From NCBI GenBank assembly GCA_023386955.1, contig JAEWIS010000031.1:248001-312000 (forward strand): a stretch of 64,000 bases of DNA. Direction: 5' to 3'. Made by a program: the position numbers and the translations under genes. Shown here piece after piece: positions 51,901 through 59,687 of the stretch. The DNA comes from Bacillota bacterium (GTDB lineage: Bacteria; Bacillota; Bacilli; Paenibacillales; NBRC-103111). Positions within the stretch are counted from its first letter, which is position 1, and every line of letters begins with the position of its first letter. The notes under the pieces are model-generated. The model was not told the origin of the DNA. It ran no database searches and worked only from the letters and a program-made list of their open reading frames with translations.

Positions 51901-53159
51901 ATAGTTACCGTAATGGCTGGCTGCACGGTCACCGGTATAGTATCGTCGGAAGGGGTATAGTTTACGTCGCCATTGTAGGCAGCAGTCACAAGACCGGATA
52001 CCAGCAGATCGGTCATCATGCTGGCTTCGCCGCCCATGCTAACCGGAACAGTTGCATTCAAGCCGTTGGGACCGGTAAAGGTTACAGTGCCGGTTGGTGT
52101 CCCGGACCCCGGAGGGGATGCCGTAACGGTTGCCGACAAAATGACGGTTTCTCCCTTTATGGACGGATTCGGAAATACGCTAACCACGGTATGCGAAGCA
52201 GCAGCGTTTACCGTAAGGTTAGCCGTTCCCGTTGAGACATCATAATTTACATCCCCATAATAAGTGGCGGTAATGGTGCCGGCAGCCAGATTAGAGGAGG
52301 TAAAGCTGGCTTGTCCCGCCGGGTTCAAAAACACATTTTCATTCAGACCGCCAGGCCCGGTGAAGGAGACCATCCCTTCCGGAATGCCTGTAGCCGGAGC
52401 ATTAGCGGTTACTGTGGCAGTGACGGTCACAGATTCTCCGATGACAGCCGTATTCGGCGTCAAATCCACAGTGGTGGTGGTCGATGCAGGGTTAATGGTA
52501 ACGGGAGTGCCGTTCATGGAAGGAAGGAAATTTTGGTCTCCGGAGTAGCTGGCAGTAATCATACCGGAGGTGAGGGTGCTGACCATAGTTCCGGCTTCGC
52601 CGTTGACCAATACGACCATTTCGTTATAGCCGTTGGGGCCGCTAAAGTAGACCATCCCCGTCGGTTGGCCGGAGCCTGGAGGAAATGCTTCTACCAGCGC
52701 ACTTACCAGAACGGATTCGCCGTATGCAGAGGGATTGGGTGTTGCGGTTACACTCGTAAAGGTATCAGCCGGGTTTACGGTTACGGTTGTATCCCCGGTG
52801 GATGTAAACCTGGCTCCATCTCCGTTATAGGTAGCGGTAACAGTCCCCGTTACCAAGGAGGTGGAGATCAGGTATGCTGTACCTGTACCATCCAGCGGTA
52901 CGGTATCATTCAAGCCGGCGCCGGTAAAGGTTACTGTGCCGGTCGGTGTCCCGGTATCCGGAGCAACGACTGCTACGTTAGCTGATATAGTGACTGACTC
53001 TCCATAGACAGAGGGGTTTGATGAAACAAAAACGCTGGTTGTGGTATCCGCCAGAGCGGCCTTTGCAATATGTAAGGAGCTTCCTATGTAAAAAAACAAT
53101 AATGCCAAGCTTATGAATACGACAAAAATCTTTTTCAGGCCCGTTACGCTAGATACCAT
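48981..53159 (-). CDS. S-layer-anchored protein with nine Ig-like repeats
   Basis: About 1392 residues from ATG 53159 (GAGGAGAG nine bases upstream; the frame is open to 53183), with a signal peptide (IFVVFISLALLFFYIGSSLH). Nine Ig-like repeats of roughly 90-110 residues follow, each starting TxTSVTATPNPSxxGxSVT and ending TGTITATYNGDxxYxxSTGTT, of the Big_3_5 kind. A GGGGGG/Pro linker leads to a beta domain of about 200 residues, then three SLH modules (SDVEAHWAKAAVNDMGSR..., SDVNASDWYSSAVQTAYSYG..., ASDWAADGIAGSVQAGLIAG...) with TRAE motifs that bind pyruvylated wall polymers. The protein is therefore displayed on the cell surface. The repeats are highly similar at DNA level. Confidence 0.92.
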   Translation of the reverse strand: MVSSVTGLKKIFVVFISLALLFFYIGSSLHIAKAALADTTTSVFVSSNPSVYGESVTISANVAVVAPDTGTPTGTVTFTGAGLNDTVPLDGTGTAYLISTSLVTGTVTATYNGDGARFTSTGDTTVTVNPADTFTSVTATPNPSAYGESVLVSALVEAFPPGSGQPTGMVYFSGPNGYNEMVVLVNGEAGTMVSTLTSGMITASYSGDQNFLPSMNGTPVTINPASTTTTVDLTPNTAVIGESVTVTATVTANAPATGIPEGMVSFTGPGGLNENVFLNPAGQASFTSSNLAAGTITATYYGDVNYDVSTGTANLTVNAAASHTVVSVFPNPSIKGETVILSATVTASPPGSGTPTGTVTFTGPNGLNATVPVSMGGEASMMTDLLVSGLVTAAYNGDVNYTPSDDTIPVTVQPAITVTMVTATPDPSTAGDSVTLTAAVTSLNPSAGIPDGTVTFTGPGVNETVNLNVAGQASVVTSTMGSGTITAAYNGGVYYHTSTGTTNVTTLPGALADTVTSVIASPNPAAPGQDVMLVATVLPAQPGNNPIPTGTVTFTGPNGYNQLAGVNVNGEAYIFANTLVTGTITATYNGDSVHNGSTGTTTITVNAPETTTTVTATPDPSYTGQLVSVTATVVLSNPLNNPINFPPFPLIPIVGNPTGTVTFTGPGGLNETVALNGVGQASLSTTTLETGTITAVYNGDNIYQGSTGTTTVTVNTPETTTTVTATPDPSFVGQAVTVTATVAANAPIQVYSQPSNAPVNWPINWPVIIPNGGIPTGTVTFTGPGLNETVTLNGSGQASIVTTNMQTGIITATYNGDSIFVSSTGTTPVTVQLTDTLTTVTATPDPTNAGEAVTVTATVAQDSPLHIYGMPTDLPVTNVPVIIPNVGIPAGTVTFTGPGGLNETVALDEWGQASFTSTTLVTGTITATYNGDKTYNGSTGTVNVTVNVPVQPEDSSSEEPAAPVVTGGGGGGPAAPAPSGVSVLVNGKAEEAGTLNTNNVNNQTVSTLKIDQTKLEAKLAAEGQGAVVTVPVTVNSDVIVTTLNGQMIQQMENKQAILEIKTGQASYTLPAQQIHMASISEKLGKFVALQDITVQIQIAKASADAVKAAEQAAGARNFTLVTAPVDFTITATYEAASVEVQKFDAFVERTIAVPEDVDPSRITTGVVVDADGTVRHIPTKVIVLDGKYYAVLNSMTNSSYSVVWHPLEFSDVEAHWAKAAVNDMGSRMVIEGTGDNSFSPDRSITRAEFAAIFVRGLGLKLESGAAAFSDVNASDWYSSAVQTAYSYGLISGFEDGTFRANESITREQAMVMVSRAMQLTGLKDKLQAQADVLAAYLDAADASDWAADGIAGSVQAGLIAGRDGNVLAPKESITRAEVATVIQRLLQKSGLI

Positions 53160-53313
53160 CGATATGATCTCTCCTCTTGTCATGAATGCATGTTATAAAA
53201 TTGTGGATGGGGAGATAAAACAAAACCTGTTATATATGAGATAGCCTGTACCTCCACCCCCCTATAGATAATTGATTCAACTTTATAATGGTTATTAATT
53301 GAAATCTGTTATC

Positions 53314-53322
53314 AGTATAGCA
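53314..53322 (-). promoter_or_regulatory. Possible extended -10 promoter of the SLH gene
   Basis: On the minus strand TGC-TATACT is an extended -10 box, about 155 bases upstream of the start codon, without a convincing -35 box. The rest of the gap to the MerR promoter is AT-rich and shows no gene. Confidence 0.35.
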
Positions 53323-53425
53323 CGAATTTTCGACAATTTTCTACAGAATTTTTCAGAATTCTCTTTTCCAAGTTTAGGATAAAGATAGGTCTGGCGATTC
53401 ACTTCTCCTTTTGCCCAAAACCCGC

Positions 53426-53456
53426 TTGACTGCGCCCCGGGGTGACACCCTAAGAT
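53426..53456 (+). promoter_or_regulatory. MerR-type promoter with 19-bp spacer
   Basis: TTGACT (53426-53431), 19 bases, TAAGAT (53451-53456). The over-long spacer, centred on GCGCCCCGGGGTG, is the hallmark of promoters that MerR-family activators untwist. It lies 19 bases before the start codon of the MerR gene, suggesting autoregulation of the three-gene operon that follows. Confidence 0.75.
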
Positions 53457-53475
53457 GGGGACAGAGGTGAATGAA

Positions 53476-54354
53476 ATGCGTTATTCCATCGGCCAGTTTG
53501 CGGGCCTGCACCACGTATCCAAAAAGACACTCCGGTACTACAAGGATATCGGCCTTCTTGAACCGGCCGGCCTTGATCCGGCCAACGGATATGCCTTTTA
53601 TGAAGAGGAACAGCACCTGCGGATGCAACACATCCAGTACCTGCGCAGGCTGCGTTTCAGTCTGGAGCAAATCGGCCTGCTTCTTTGTACCCAACCGGGA
53701 GAGTGGGCGGATATGATCAAGGGGCAGCTTGCCATAATGCGGTCGGAGGCGAGGCTTTTGGCGGGCATTGAGCATGAGCTGCATTCCCTTCAAGGCCGGA
53801 TTGACGAAGGTCAGGAGCCCTTCCGGATTCCGGCAGCAGCCACAGAATATCAGGTGGATACCTTCCGATTATTTGCTCCCGTCTCCATTATTGGCCGGGG
53901 GGAGCGTGTGCCGTATAACCGCCGGGTGGATAAGGAAGCCCGGATCAATCATTTAATCAGCCAATTTTTCGGAAATGATGAAGCCTCCGCCATTCCCAAC
54001 CAGGCTATCCCGCCTGTTTCCTTCGGTCTTGTCTGTGAATGTGAGGAGGATATGAGCGAAGGCACGTATCTATTGGGAGTGCAGGTGGTAAGCCTGGATA
54101 CAGTTCCGGAAGGGTTGCGCAGCTTTATTTTGCCGGCCGGACGGTATGTGCGGGTTGCTTTCCAGGCTGTTGACCGGGAGGACCTGACCAATCGCGCCTT
54201 GGAGGGCGCTTATTCCCTGCTGTACAATGAGTGGCTGCCTCAGTCGGGATACCCCCGGCCGCCTATGCTGGCTGTTGAGGTGTACCGGGAGCACCATATG
54301 GAGGCCCCTGTTCATCCCGGGATGGAGCTGTGGCAGTTTTTACCGGATGAATAA
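53476..54354 (+). CDS. MerR family regulator with GyrI-like effector domain
   Basis: A 292-residue protein from ATG 53476 (GAGG eight bases upstream; the frame opens at 53455). Residues 1-70 form the MerR helix-turn-helix (YSIGQFAGLHHVSKKTLRYY KDIG), residues 75-115 the linking coiled coil, and the C-terminal 170 residues a GyrI/AraC effector-binding fold (TYLLGVQVVSLDTVPEGLRS ... RYVRVAFQAV). This is the BmrR layout, in which small hydrophobic ligands induce transcription. It is expected to act on the 19-bp-spacer promoter in front of it. Confidence 0.88.
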   Translation: MRYSIGQFAGLHHVSKKTLRYYKDIGLLEPAGLDPANGYAFYEEEQHLRMQHIQYLRRLRFSLEQIGLLLCTQPGEWADMIKGQLAIMRSEARLLAGIEHELHSLQGRIDEGQEPFRIPAAATEYQVDTFRLFAPVSIIGRGERVPYNRRVDKEARINHLISQFFGNDEASAIPNQAIPPVSFGLVCECEEDMSEGTYLLGVQVVSLDTVPEGLRSFILPAGRYVRVAFQAVDREDLTNRALEGAYSLLYNEWLPQSGYPRPPMLAVEVYREHHMEAPVHPGMELWQFLPDE

Positions 54355-54369
54355 GGAGGAGGTGCTTGC

Positions 54370-54930
54370 TTGAGTTTCCCACCACTGTACCCCAGTGAAC
54401 GTTTGGTTTACCGCCCCCTTTCCATGGCGGATCTGGAGGTTTATCTGGCTATGCGCCATGAAGCCACTTACCGGCAGTGGTTTTACTTTCAGGCTCCACC
54501 CACATTGGAGAGCGCTGCCAAGGAAATCAGGGTGATGCAGGAAAAAGCATCCCGCAAGATTAATTTGCTTAAGGAGTCGTTCGACACTGGCGTTTATTTA
54601 AAAGAGTCCGGCAGCTTGATCGGTACGGTCTCGCTGAACAAATTTCACGGACCCGAGGATGAGCTGGAGTTTGTGGAAATCGGATTCGGCATCGGGGAAG
54701 CATATCAGGGCAATGGGTATGCAACGGAGGCGGCAAAGACTGCTGTTGTATGGGGATTGGACCGGCTTCGGGAGTTGGGAGCCGTGCCTGTCATTGAGGG
54801 GAATGTGGAGCATGCCAATTGGCCGTCCCGGAAGGTTTTGGAGAAAGCGGGATTCCGTTTGGTCCGCACCCAAAAATATGTGACGGTTTATGAGATAAGG
54901 AGCACCTCATCTGGTATACTGGGAGGTTAA
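54370..54930 (+). CDS. GNAT family N-acetyltransferase
   Basis: A 186-residue protein from TTG 54370 (GGAGG seven bases upstream). The coenzyme A-binding motif is IGFGIGEAYQGNGYATEAAK near residue 110, followed by VIEGNVEHANWPSRKVLEKA GF, the usual RimJ/RimL type end. Acceptor substrate unknown. Sixteen bases after the MerR stop, so probably in its operon. Confidence 0.87.
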   Translation: MSFPPLYPSERLVYRPLSMADLEVYLAMRHEATYRQWFYFQAPPTLESAAKEIRVMQEKASRKINLLKESFDTGVYLKESGSLIGTVSLNKFHGPEDELEFVEIGFGIGEAYQGNGYATEAAKTAVVWGLDRLRELGAVPVIEGNVEHANWPSRKVLEKAGFRLVRTQKYVTVYEIRSTSSGILGG

Positions 54931-54971
54931 TACCGAATGAAAGTTTATACAGAATGAAGGAGTATGCGCCT

Positions 54972-55853
54972 ATGAACCCTCCGTATTTCCTGCCGTACAG
55001 TGTGGCCATGATTACCCCGTACACCCTTGGGGATGAGATCGATGAGGCGGGCATCCGCCGGATGGTGGAGTATTATAAGGAGCATCAAGTCCCTGCGCTG
55101 TTGGTTAGCGGTTCAACGGGAGAGCAGCATTCGTTGTCAGTGGACGAAAGAGTTTTCCTGTACCGTGCGGTGAAGGAGGCCGACTCGGACCAGATGCCTC
55201 TGTACGCCGGAGTCGCTTCCATCCGCACGCGGGATGCTGTCCGGCTGGCCAAGGAAGCAGAATTGGCGGGGTACGCCGCGATTATGCTGGGGTTCCCTCC
55301 GTATGTCCGCCCCAATCAGGAGGAAGCGGTGCAGTATGTTGGGGCAGTCTGCGCCGCTGTCTCTTTACCGGTGATGCTCTACAATAATCCGCTGCGGACC
55401 GGCTTTTCTCTGGAGCCTGAGACCTTGATCCGCCTGGTCGAGCAGCATCCTCAGATTACGGCCCTGAAGGAAGCGGGCAGCCCGGAGCATGTCTTGAGGA
55501 CGAAAGAGAGGCTTGCGCCCGGCGGCTTCCAGGTGCTGTCCGGCTCTGATCTCACCATTGCGGAATCCTTCGCCAAAGGCTACAACGGACTGACCAGCGT
55601 AGCGGGAAATCTGTTCCCGCAGGAGATGGGCCGCGTTATCGTGCTGCTCCGGGAAGAGCGGCAGAGCGAAGCCCGGGAGCTGCTGGCGGAGCTTGAGCCC
55701 CGCTTGGCGCTGGCCGGCCGGATCGGATGGGTGCGGGTCATCCGCCACCGCTTTGCGGCCTTGGGTCTGATCAGCGCCAGCTGCCGGGAGCCGCTGACCC
55801 CGTTGACGGAAGCGGAACAGGAGGAGTTGGCCGCAGCGGGGATGTGGGGGTGA
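54972..55853 (+). CDS. Dihydrodipicolinate synthase family aldolase/lyase
   Basis: A 293-residue (beta/alpha)8 protein from ATG 54972 (AAGGAG nine bases upstream). The pyruvate-binding SGSTGEQHSL, the active-site tyrosine in LYNNPLRTG and the Schiff-base lysine in ALKEAGS are all in place, so it should be catalytically competent. Because genuine dapA genes usually sit with lysine genes, this member near a drug-type regulator may use another substrate, for example an N-acetylneuraminate- or keto-sugar-type compound. Confidence 0.8.
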   Translation: MNPPYFLPYSVAMITPYTLGDEIDEAGIRRMVEYYKEHQVPALLVSGSTGEQHSLSVDERVFLYRAVKEADSDQMPLYAGVASIRTRDAVRLAKEAELAGYAAIMLGFPPYVRPNQEEAVQYVGAVCAAVSLPVMLYNNPLRTGFSLEPETLIRLVEQHPQITALKEAGSPEHVLRTKERLAPGGFQVLSGSDLTIAESFAKGYNGLTSVAGNLFPQEMGRVIVLLREERQSEARELLAELEPRLALAGRIGWVRVIRHRFAALGLISASCREPLTPLTEAEQEELAAAGMWG

Positions 55854-55917
55854 GCAACTGGCCGCACCCGCTGACTGGTTGATCGTCCACTCTTCCGCAC
55901 CATACCCCGCCCCGTAA

Positions 55918-56095
55918 CGGACCGACGATCCGTTATTTCTCCCTTTTAGGCGCGTTTTGAGATTTCCCGGACACAGATGACCCTATTCGCCGTTTCGGGA
56001 GCCCAAATGGGCTCCTTTTGACTAAATAACGGCTCCTGAGTCCCCACAAATGACCAAACAGACTTTTTTTAGCCAAATAACGGATCGTCTGTCCG
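55918..56095. repeat. TAACGG-type short repeats
   Basis: A 21-bp unit AAATAACGGATCGTCTGTCCG at 56075-56095 recurs inverted at 55918-55938 with one mismatch; a shorter relative AAATAACGGCTCCTGAG starts at 56024. No gene is visible in this stretch. Confidence 0.7.
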
Positions 56096-56191
56096 GCTGC
56101 CAACAGAACCACTCTACAGCAAGCCGCGCAAAAAAAACGGAACTGGTTGCCCAGCTCCTGGCAGGAGTCGTTTTGAGATCACGTTTTTGAT

Positions 56192-56643
56192 CTAACGGCG
56201 GTGAAAGCCTTTATTCCTGTAAAAACACCGCATCAAAAAATCTAACGGCGGCCACAGCCGCTATTCTGTCCCGTTGCACCGTCACATGACCATTTTTAGC
56301 CCAATAGCGTCTCCTGCTTCCGTTAGATTTTTCAGCCCTCCATTTTGGGGCAAATAGAGTCTCTCACCGCCGTTAGAAACATACGCCTCTGGATAAAAGC
56401 AGCCGAAGGCTTGGGGATCGATAATTTGCTTACCTCCCCCACCCGCCGCAGCCCGCAGTCGGCCCGAAACGCCTAAGGCAATAGGCGGGGAGCGGCACCG
56501 GCCGAGGGCTAACGAATCTGTCGCACGCTATTGGTCGGTATGAGACCATTTCAGTGCCCATTGCGGACAAATAGCGCTGCTGAGATTCGTTAGATTCCCA
56601 AAACGCTCCGAAACGGCCAAATAGCGTTTCACAGATTCGTTAG
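56192..56643. repeat. Seven copies of a CTAACG-N12-GCTATT element
   Basis: Seven units of exactly 24 bp: forward at 56192-56215, 56242-56265 and 56509-56532, and reverse at 56303-56326, 56353-56376, 56570-56593 and 56620-56643. All have CTAACG at one end and GCTATT (twice TTTATT or TCTATT) at the other, with 12 variable bases that fall into a GCGG-type and an AATCT-type family. Copies are spaced by tens of bases and occur in both orientations. The whole stretch 55854-56690 holds no gene. Confidence 0.85.
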
Positions 56644-56722
56644 CATACTGTCCCCGTGTCCCAGGGGCTAGCATGGTATAGTTACAGTAAAAAGAACACC
56701 AACTCGGCGGGAGACGATTTCG

Positions 56723-56890
56723 ATGAGCAAATCTGGAACCATCTACTTTGTTGAAGGCTTGCCCGGCAGCGGCAAAACCACACTCTCCATGTGGCTTCAA
56801 AATCATCTGCAAGGCCTTTTGGTTACGGAGAGCGATTCCAATTACCCCCATGATTTCAGTGGAATTGCCGGAATCACTCCCCACCTCTAC
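56723..56890 (+). pseudogene. Truncated P-loop kinase-like gene
   Basis: From ATG 56723 (GGGAG upstream) the frame reads MSKSGTIYFVEGLPGSGKTT..., a Walker A motif (GLPGSGKT) of the nucleoside/zeta-kinase-like P-loop fold, then LVTESDSNYPHDFSGIAG. Soon after, it runs antisense through the end of the minus-strand gene 56887-57738 and becomes meaningless. Only the first 50 or so residues remain; the rest has been replaced or deleted. Confidence 0.7.
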
Positions 56891-57738
56891 CCCAATTCAC
56901 GCTGGAATACCTTCAGGGTTTTCTGCTCCGCCGATTTATCCAGGACGGCAAACACGATCCGGTCAAACAGGGCGCCATACCCTTCCTCCACCAGCACCTG
57001 TTTAAACCACCCGGCTACCTCGCTGGGGTCATTCCTGAATACGCCGCAGCCGAACGCACCCAAAACAACCACCTTTTCCCCATGATAGGCTGCTACAGAT
57101 AGAATGTACCGGATGCGCTCCAGCATCACAGGGGCGATTCTCTCCACATGCTCCGGCTCCCGCTCCCTCACCACTCCGGCATTCACCGCCGGCGCTGTGA
57201 TCATCGACACCGCATACGGAGCCGCCAGCAGCCCGCCATGATCCTCGCGGAACACAGGAACCTGCGGAGAGTAGATCATATGGTCCGAATACAGGCAGGT
57301 TTTCAGATTCCGGTTATACCGGTACATCTCTTCCATCTGGGAAATGCAAGGATACAGCGCCGAGGAGCGGGCCAAGCTTTCCTCCTGGGCCTGGCTTCCG
57401 CTCATAAACCCGCCGCCCGGATTTTTGGCCGAGGCAAAGTTCAAGCACACGGTCTCTGGCACTCCCTCCACCTGCACCAGCCTTTGTGCGGCAACCAATG
57501 TGGATTCGTCTGTTACCTCTATGTCAGGCAAAACAGATCTTCTCTTATAAGCGGCCACCATTCGCTTCGTCTCCTGCAGCGCCGCCGGGGTATACAGCTT
57601 GGAATCCCGCACCGCTGCCTCTATTTCCCTCTTCAGATCAATACGAGCCCCATCCTGGTTCAGGTAAACCCCATTTTCAATAATTCCCAAGGTTTCCTGG
57701 GCGATTTTGGACCGGACCTCCCGGTTATTGATGTTCAT
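56887..57738 (-). CDS. Bacterial PARG-like (TIGR02452) ADP-ribose glycohydrolase
   Basis: A 283-residue protein from ATG 57738 (GGAGGGAG upstream); the frame is open to 57819. The poly(ADP-ribose) glycohydrolase signature GGG-x7-QEE is present in NPGGGFMSGSQAQEESLARS, within a macrodomain-like core (VCLNFASAKNPGGG, ITAPAVNAGVV, VVLGAFGCGVFRNDP). These proteins remove ADP-ribose from proteins or other acceptors. Last gene of the four-gene ADP-ribose operon. Confidence 0.87.
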   Translation of the reverse strand: MNINNREVRSKIAQETLGIIENGVYLNQDGARIDLKREIEAAVRDSKLYTPAALQETKRMVAAYKRRSVLPDIEVTDESTLVAAQRLVQVEGVPETVCLNFASAKNPGGGFMSGSQAQEESLARSSALYPCISQMEEMYRYNRNLKTCLYSDHMIYSPQVPVFREDHGGLLAAPYAVSMITAPAVNAGVVREREPEHVERIAPVMLERIRYILSVAAYHGEKVVVLGAFGCGVFRNDPSEVAGWFKQVLVEEGYGALFDRIVFAVLDKSAEQKTLKVFQRELG

Positions 57739-57781
57739 GTTTTCTCCCTCCAATATCCTTCGTTGGAAGTGGAGCGGCCCT

Positions 57782-58243
57782 TTACTCCAGCCGGTACAGG
57801 ACAACCTCCACATCCGCAAAAATGTCGTTAATCATTCCCAGCACCGTATCCCAGTCCCCGCCGCCACGGTCGCAGCCGATTTTGTAGGGAAGAGCCACCG
57901 TCAACTGATGCTGCTTCGCAAATTCTGACAATCGGATAAACGCCTTCCGAAGGGCGTCATCATCCGTATATTTTTTGCCGCCTCTGCCATAAGTGAGCTG
58001 CCCGAACAGGTTGGCCGCATACCTCCCTCTTCCGTCCTCAAGGGGCACAAGCTGACATAAACCCAGCAGCCCCTGCTTTTCCTTCTCCCCGCACATCTGG
58101 GCATACGCCGCAAACACCTCCGGATACAGCCGCTTCATTTCCTTGGCGACCCCGGATCCCATCACACCCTGGCAGTTCACCTGGTGTCCAATAATCGGTT
58201 CCGCCGCCTGAAACAAATCTCCCGTTACCGTCCGCACTGGCAT
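57782..58243 (-). CDS. Macrodomain ADP-ribosyl hydrolase (TARG1/ALC1-like)
   Basis: A 153-residue single macrodomain. The ADP-ribose loop reads VNCQGVMGSGVAKEMKRLYP and the second loop YKIGCDRGGGDWDTVLGMI, the TARG1/DarG-type pattern in which an acidic residue replaces the usual macrodomain GG-type site. Such enzymes take ADP-ribose off glutamate or nucleic acid bases. Fifteen bases after the NADAR gene, 43 before the PARG-like gene. Confidence 0.87.
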   Translation of the reverse strand: MPVRTVTGDLFQAAEPIIGHQVNCQGVMGSGVAKEMKRLYPEVFAAYAQMCGEKEKQGLLGLCQLVPLEDGRGRYAANLFGQLTYGRGGKKYTDDDALRKAFIRLSEFAKQHQLTVALPYKIGCDRGGGDWDTVLGMINDIFADVEVVLYRLE

Positions 58244-58258
58244 TCCGGCACCTCCTTC

Positions 58259-58744
58259 CTACTGGCTACTGCCTGCCAGCAGGTCCTCTCTCAGCTTCGT
58301 CAACATCTCACCCAGCCAGTTTGTTCCTCTCCAGGTGGCGCGGTTTCTGATCCGGGGGTCGCTCTCCTCCAGCCCCACACCCCATATCCGGTCCGTAGGA
58401 CTGGCCTCCACCAGCGTGGTGCCCTTCGTTGCCAGCAGTATTTCCAGCAGCTGCGGATTTTGAGTAAATTTCGCATGGTTGGCTTCATACACAAACTGTC
58501 TGCATTGTGCTTCCCATTGGTTTTTATCAAAGCCGCGCACCCTGCGCCCAAGCTCCTTTTGTTCCCTGGGAGTAAGTGCAGCGAGAATCTTCCCCGCCGT
58601 CTCCTCATCTCCAAACAGAACGGCCTTCCGGTACATCATATATTGCTCGGCACAATTGTAGTGCACGCCTCCAATTTCGAAATCAGCGGGATGCCATTGG
58701 GAAAACGGCGATTCCGTCCGATAAAAAAATGTAAACCTCTCCAT
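58259..58744 (-). CDS. NADAR family protein (YbiA-like)
   Basis: A 161-residue protein with the NADAR/DUF1768 pattern: FFYRTESPFSQWHPADFEI, YNCAEQYMMYRKAVLFGDEE (the Glu/Gln-rich substrate site) and the C-terminal DRIWGVGLEESDPRIRNRAT WRGTNWLGEML. Family members hydrolyse N-glycosidic or ADP-ribosyl bonds; some are reported to remove ADP-ribose from guanine in DNA. Eighteen bases after the NrtR stop, in the same operon. Confidence 0.88.
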   Translation of the reverse strand: MERFTFFYRTESPFSQWHPADFEIGGVHYNCAEQYMMYRKAVLFGDEETAGKILAALTPREQKELGRRVRGFDKNQWEAQCRQFVYEANHAKFTQNPQLLEILLATKGTTLVEASPTDRIWGVGLEESDPRIRNRATWRGTNWLGEMLTKLREDLLAGSSQ

Positions 58745-58762
58745 TTGTATCCCTCCGCATTC

Positions 58763-59671
58763 TTATTCCAAACTCCCCCAATGGGGATTAAAGCGGTACA
58801 GCTTCGAGGGCCGGTGCCCCGCGTCCTTGGTATATTCGTTGGTCTCCGTGACCAGAGGAGCGATTTTCCGCCGGAAGGCCGCAGCCAGCAGTTCCTTGCC
58901 GAGAATGACCTCATACACCTGCTGCAGCTCGGACAGTGTGAACAAAGACGGCATCAGATGGAAGGCAATGTCCGTGTACTCGATTTTGTTGCGCAGCCGT
59001 TCGATGGCATATTCGATCAGCTTGGCATGGTCGAATGCCAGCCCCTCCGATTCCACGATCTCCCGGCTGACCCGCTTCGTCCGGCCCACATAGCTGGTCG
59101 TCACCTTCACCGTTGCGCCAAGGGACTCCGTTTCATGAACCAGGGAAACGCGGACCAGCCGCTCCAGCTCATATCCGTCCGCCAGCATGGTTTTCTTCTC
59201 CTGCACCAGCCGGCAGTCCACCTCAAACCAGCAGGCATCCGCCGCATCATCCCCTGCCTTCACATCCAGCGCCGTCCGGTCCACCAATGCCATATACGAT
59301 GTGCTGATCACCCGGGTACGGGGATCGCGGTCCACATCTCCCCAGGTAAACAGCTGCTCCATGTACAAATTCCCGATATTGGCCTCACTCAACAGCTCCC
59401 GCTGCGCTGCCTGTTCCAGTCCTTCATGCACCGACACAAATCCGCCGGGCAAGGCCCATTGTCCCAGGAATGGATGCTCTCCGCGTTTAATCAATAGCAG
59501 CTGCAGGGCCTTCTCCGGCAGCTTCCGGTAGTTGTCCTGTTCCTTATCGAATACGGTAAAAATCAGCATATCCACCGTAACCGACGGCCGTTCATATATT
59601 CCGGCATCATAGCGCCGCAGAAATTCCTGTTCCGTCAGTCCGTTCCGGTCACGGAGATTGGAGTCGGCCAT
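58763..59671 (-). CDS. NrtR-type regulator: degenerate Nudix plus winged helix
   Basis: About 302 residues; ATG 59671 has AGGTGA five bases upstream (the frame opens at 59680). Residues 35-165 are a Nudix domain; the box reads GGFVSVHEGLEQAAQRELLS EANIG, so the catalytic second glutamate and the glycine of the REUXEEXGU motif are changed (S and N). The C-terminal 130 residues are the winged-helix part with LIEYAIERLRNKIEYTDIAF HL and a final RPSKLYRFNPHW. NrtR proteins bind ADP-ribose in the Nudix half and release DNA, so it should control the operon it begins. Confidence 0.88.
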   Translation of the reverse strand: MADSNLRDRNGLTEQEFLRRYDAGIYERPSVTVDMLIFTVFDKEQDNYRKLPEKALQLLLIKRGEHPFLGQWALPGGFVSVHEGLEQAAQRELLSEANIGNLYMEQLFTWGDVDRDPRTRVISTSYMALVDRTALDVKAGDDAADACWFEVDCRLVQEKKTMLADGYELERLVRVSLVHETESLGATVKVTTSYVGRTKRVSREIVESEGLAFDHAKLIEYAIERLRNKIEYTDIAFHLMPSLFTLSELQQVYEVILGKELLAAAFRRKIAPLVTETNEYTKDAGHRPSKLYRFNPHWGSLE

Positions 59672-59687
59672 ATTCATCACCTGTTAT

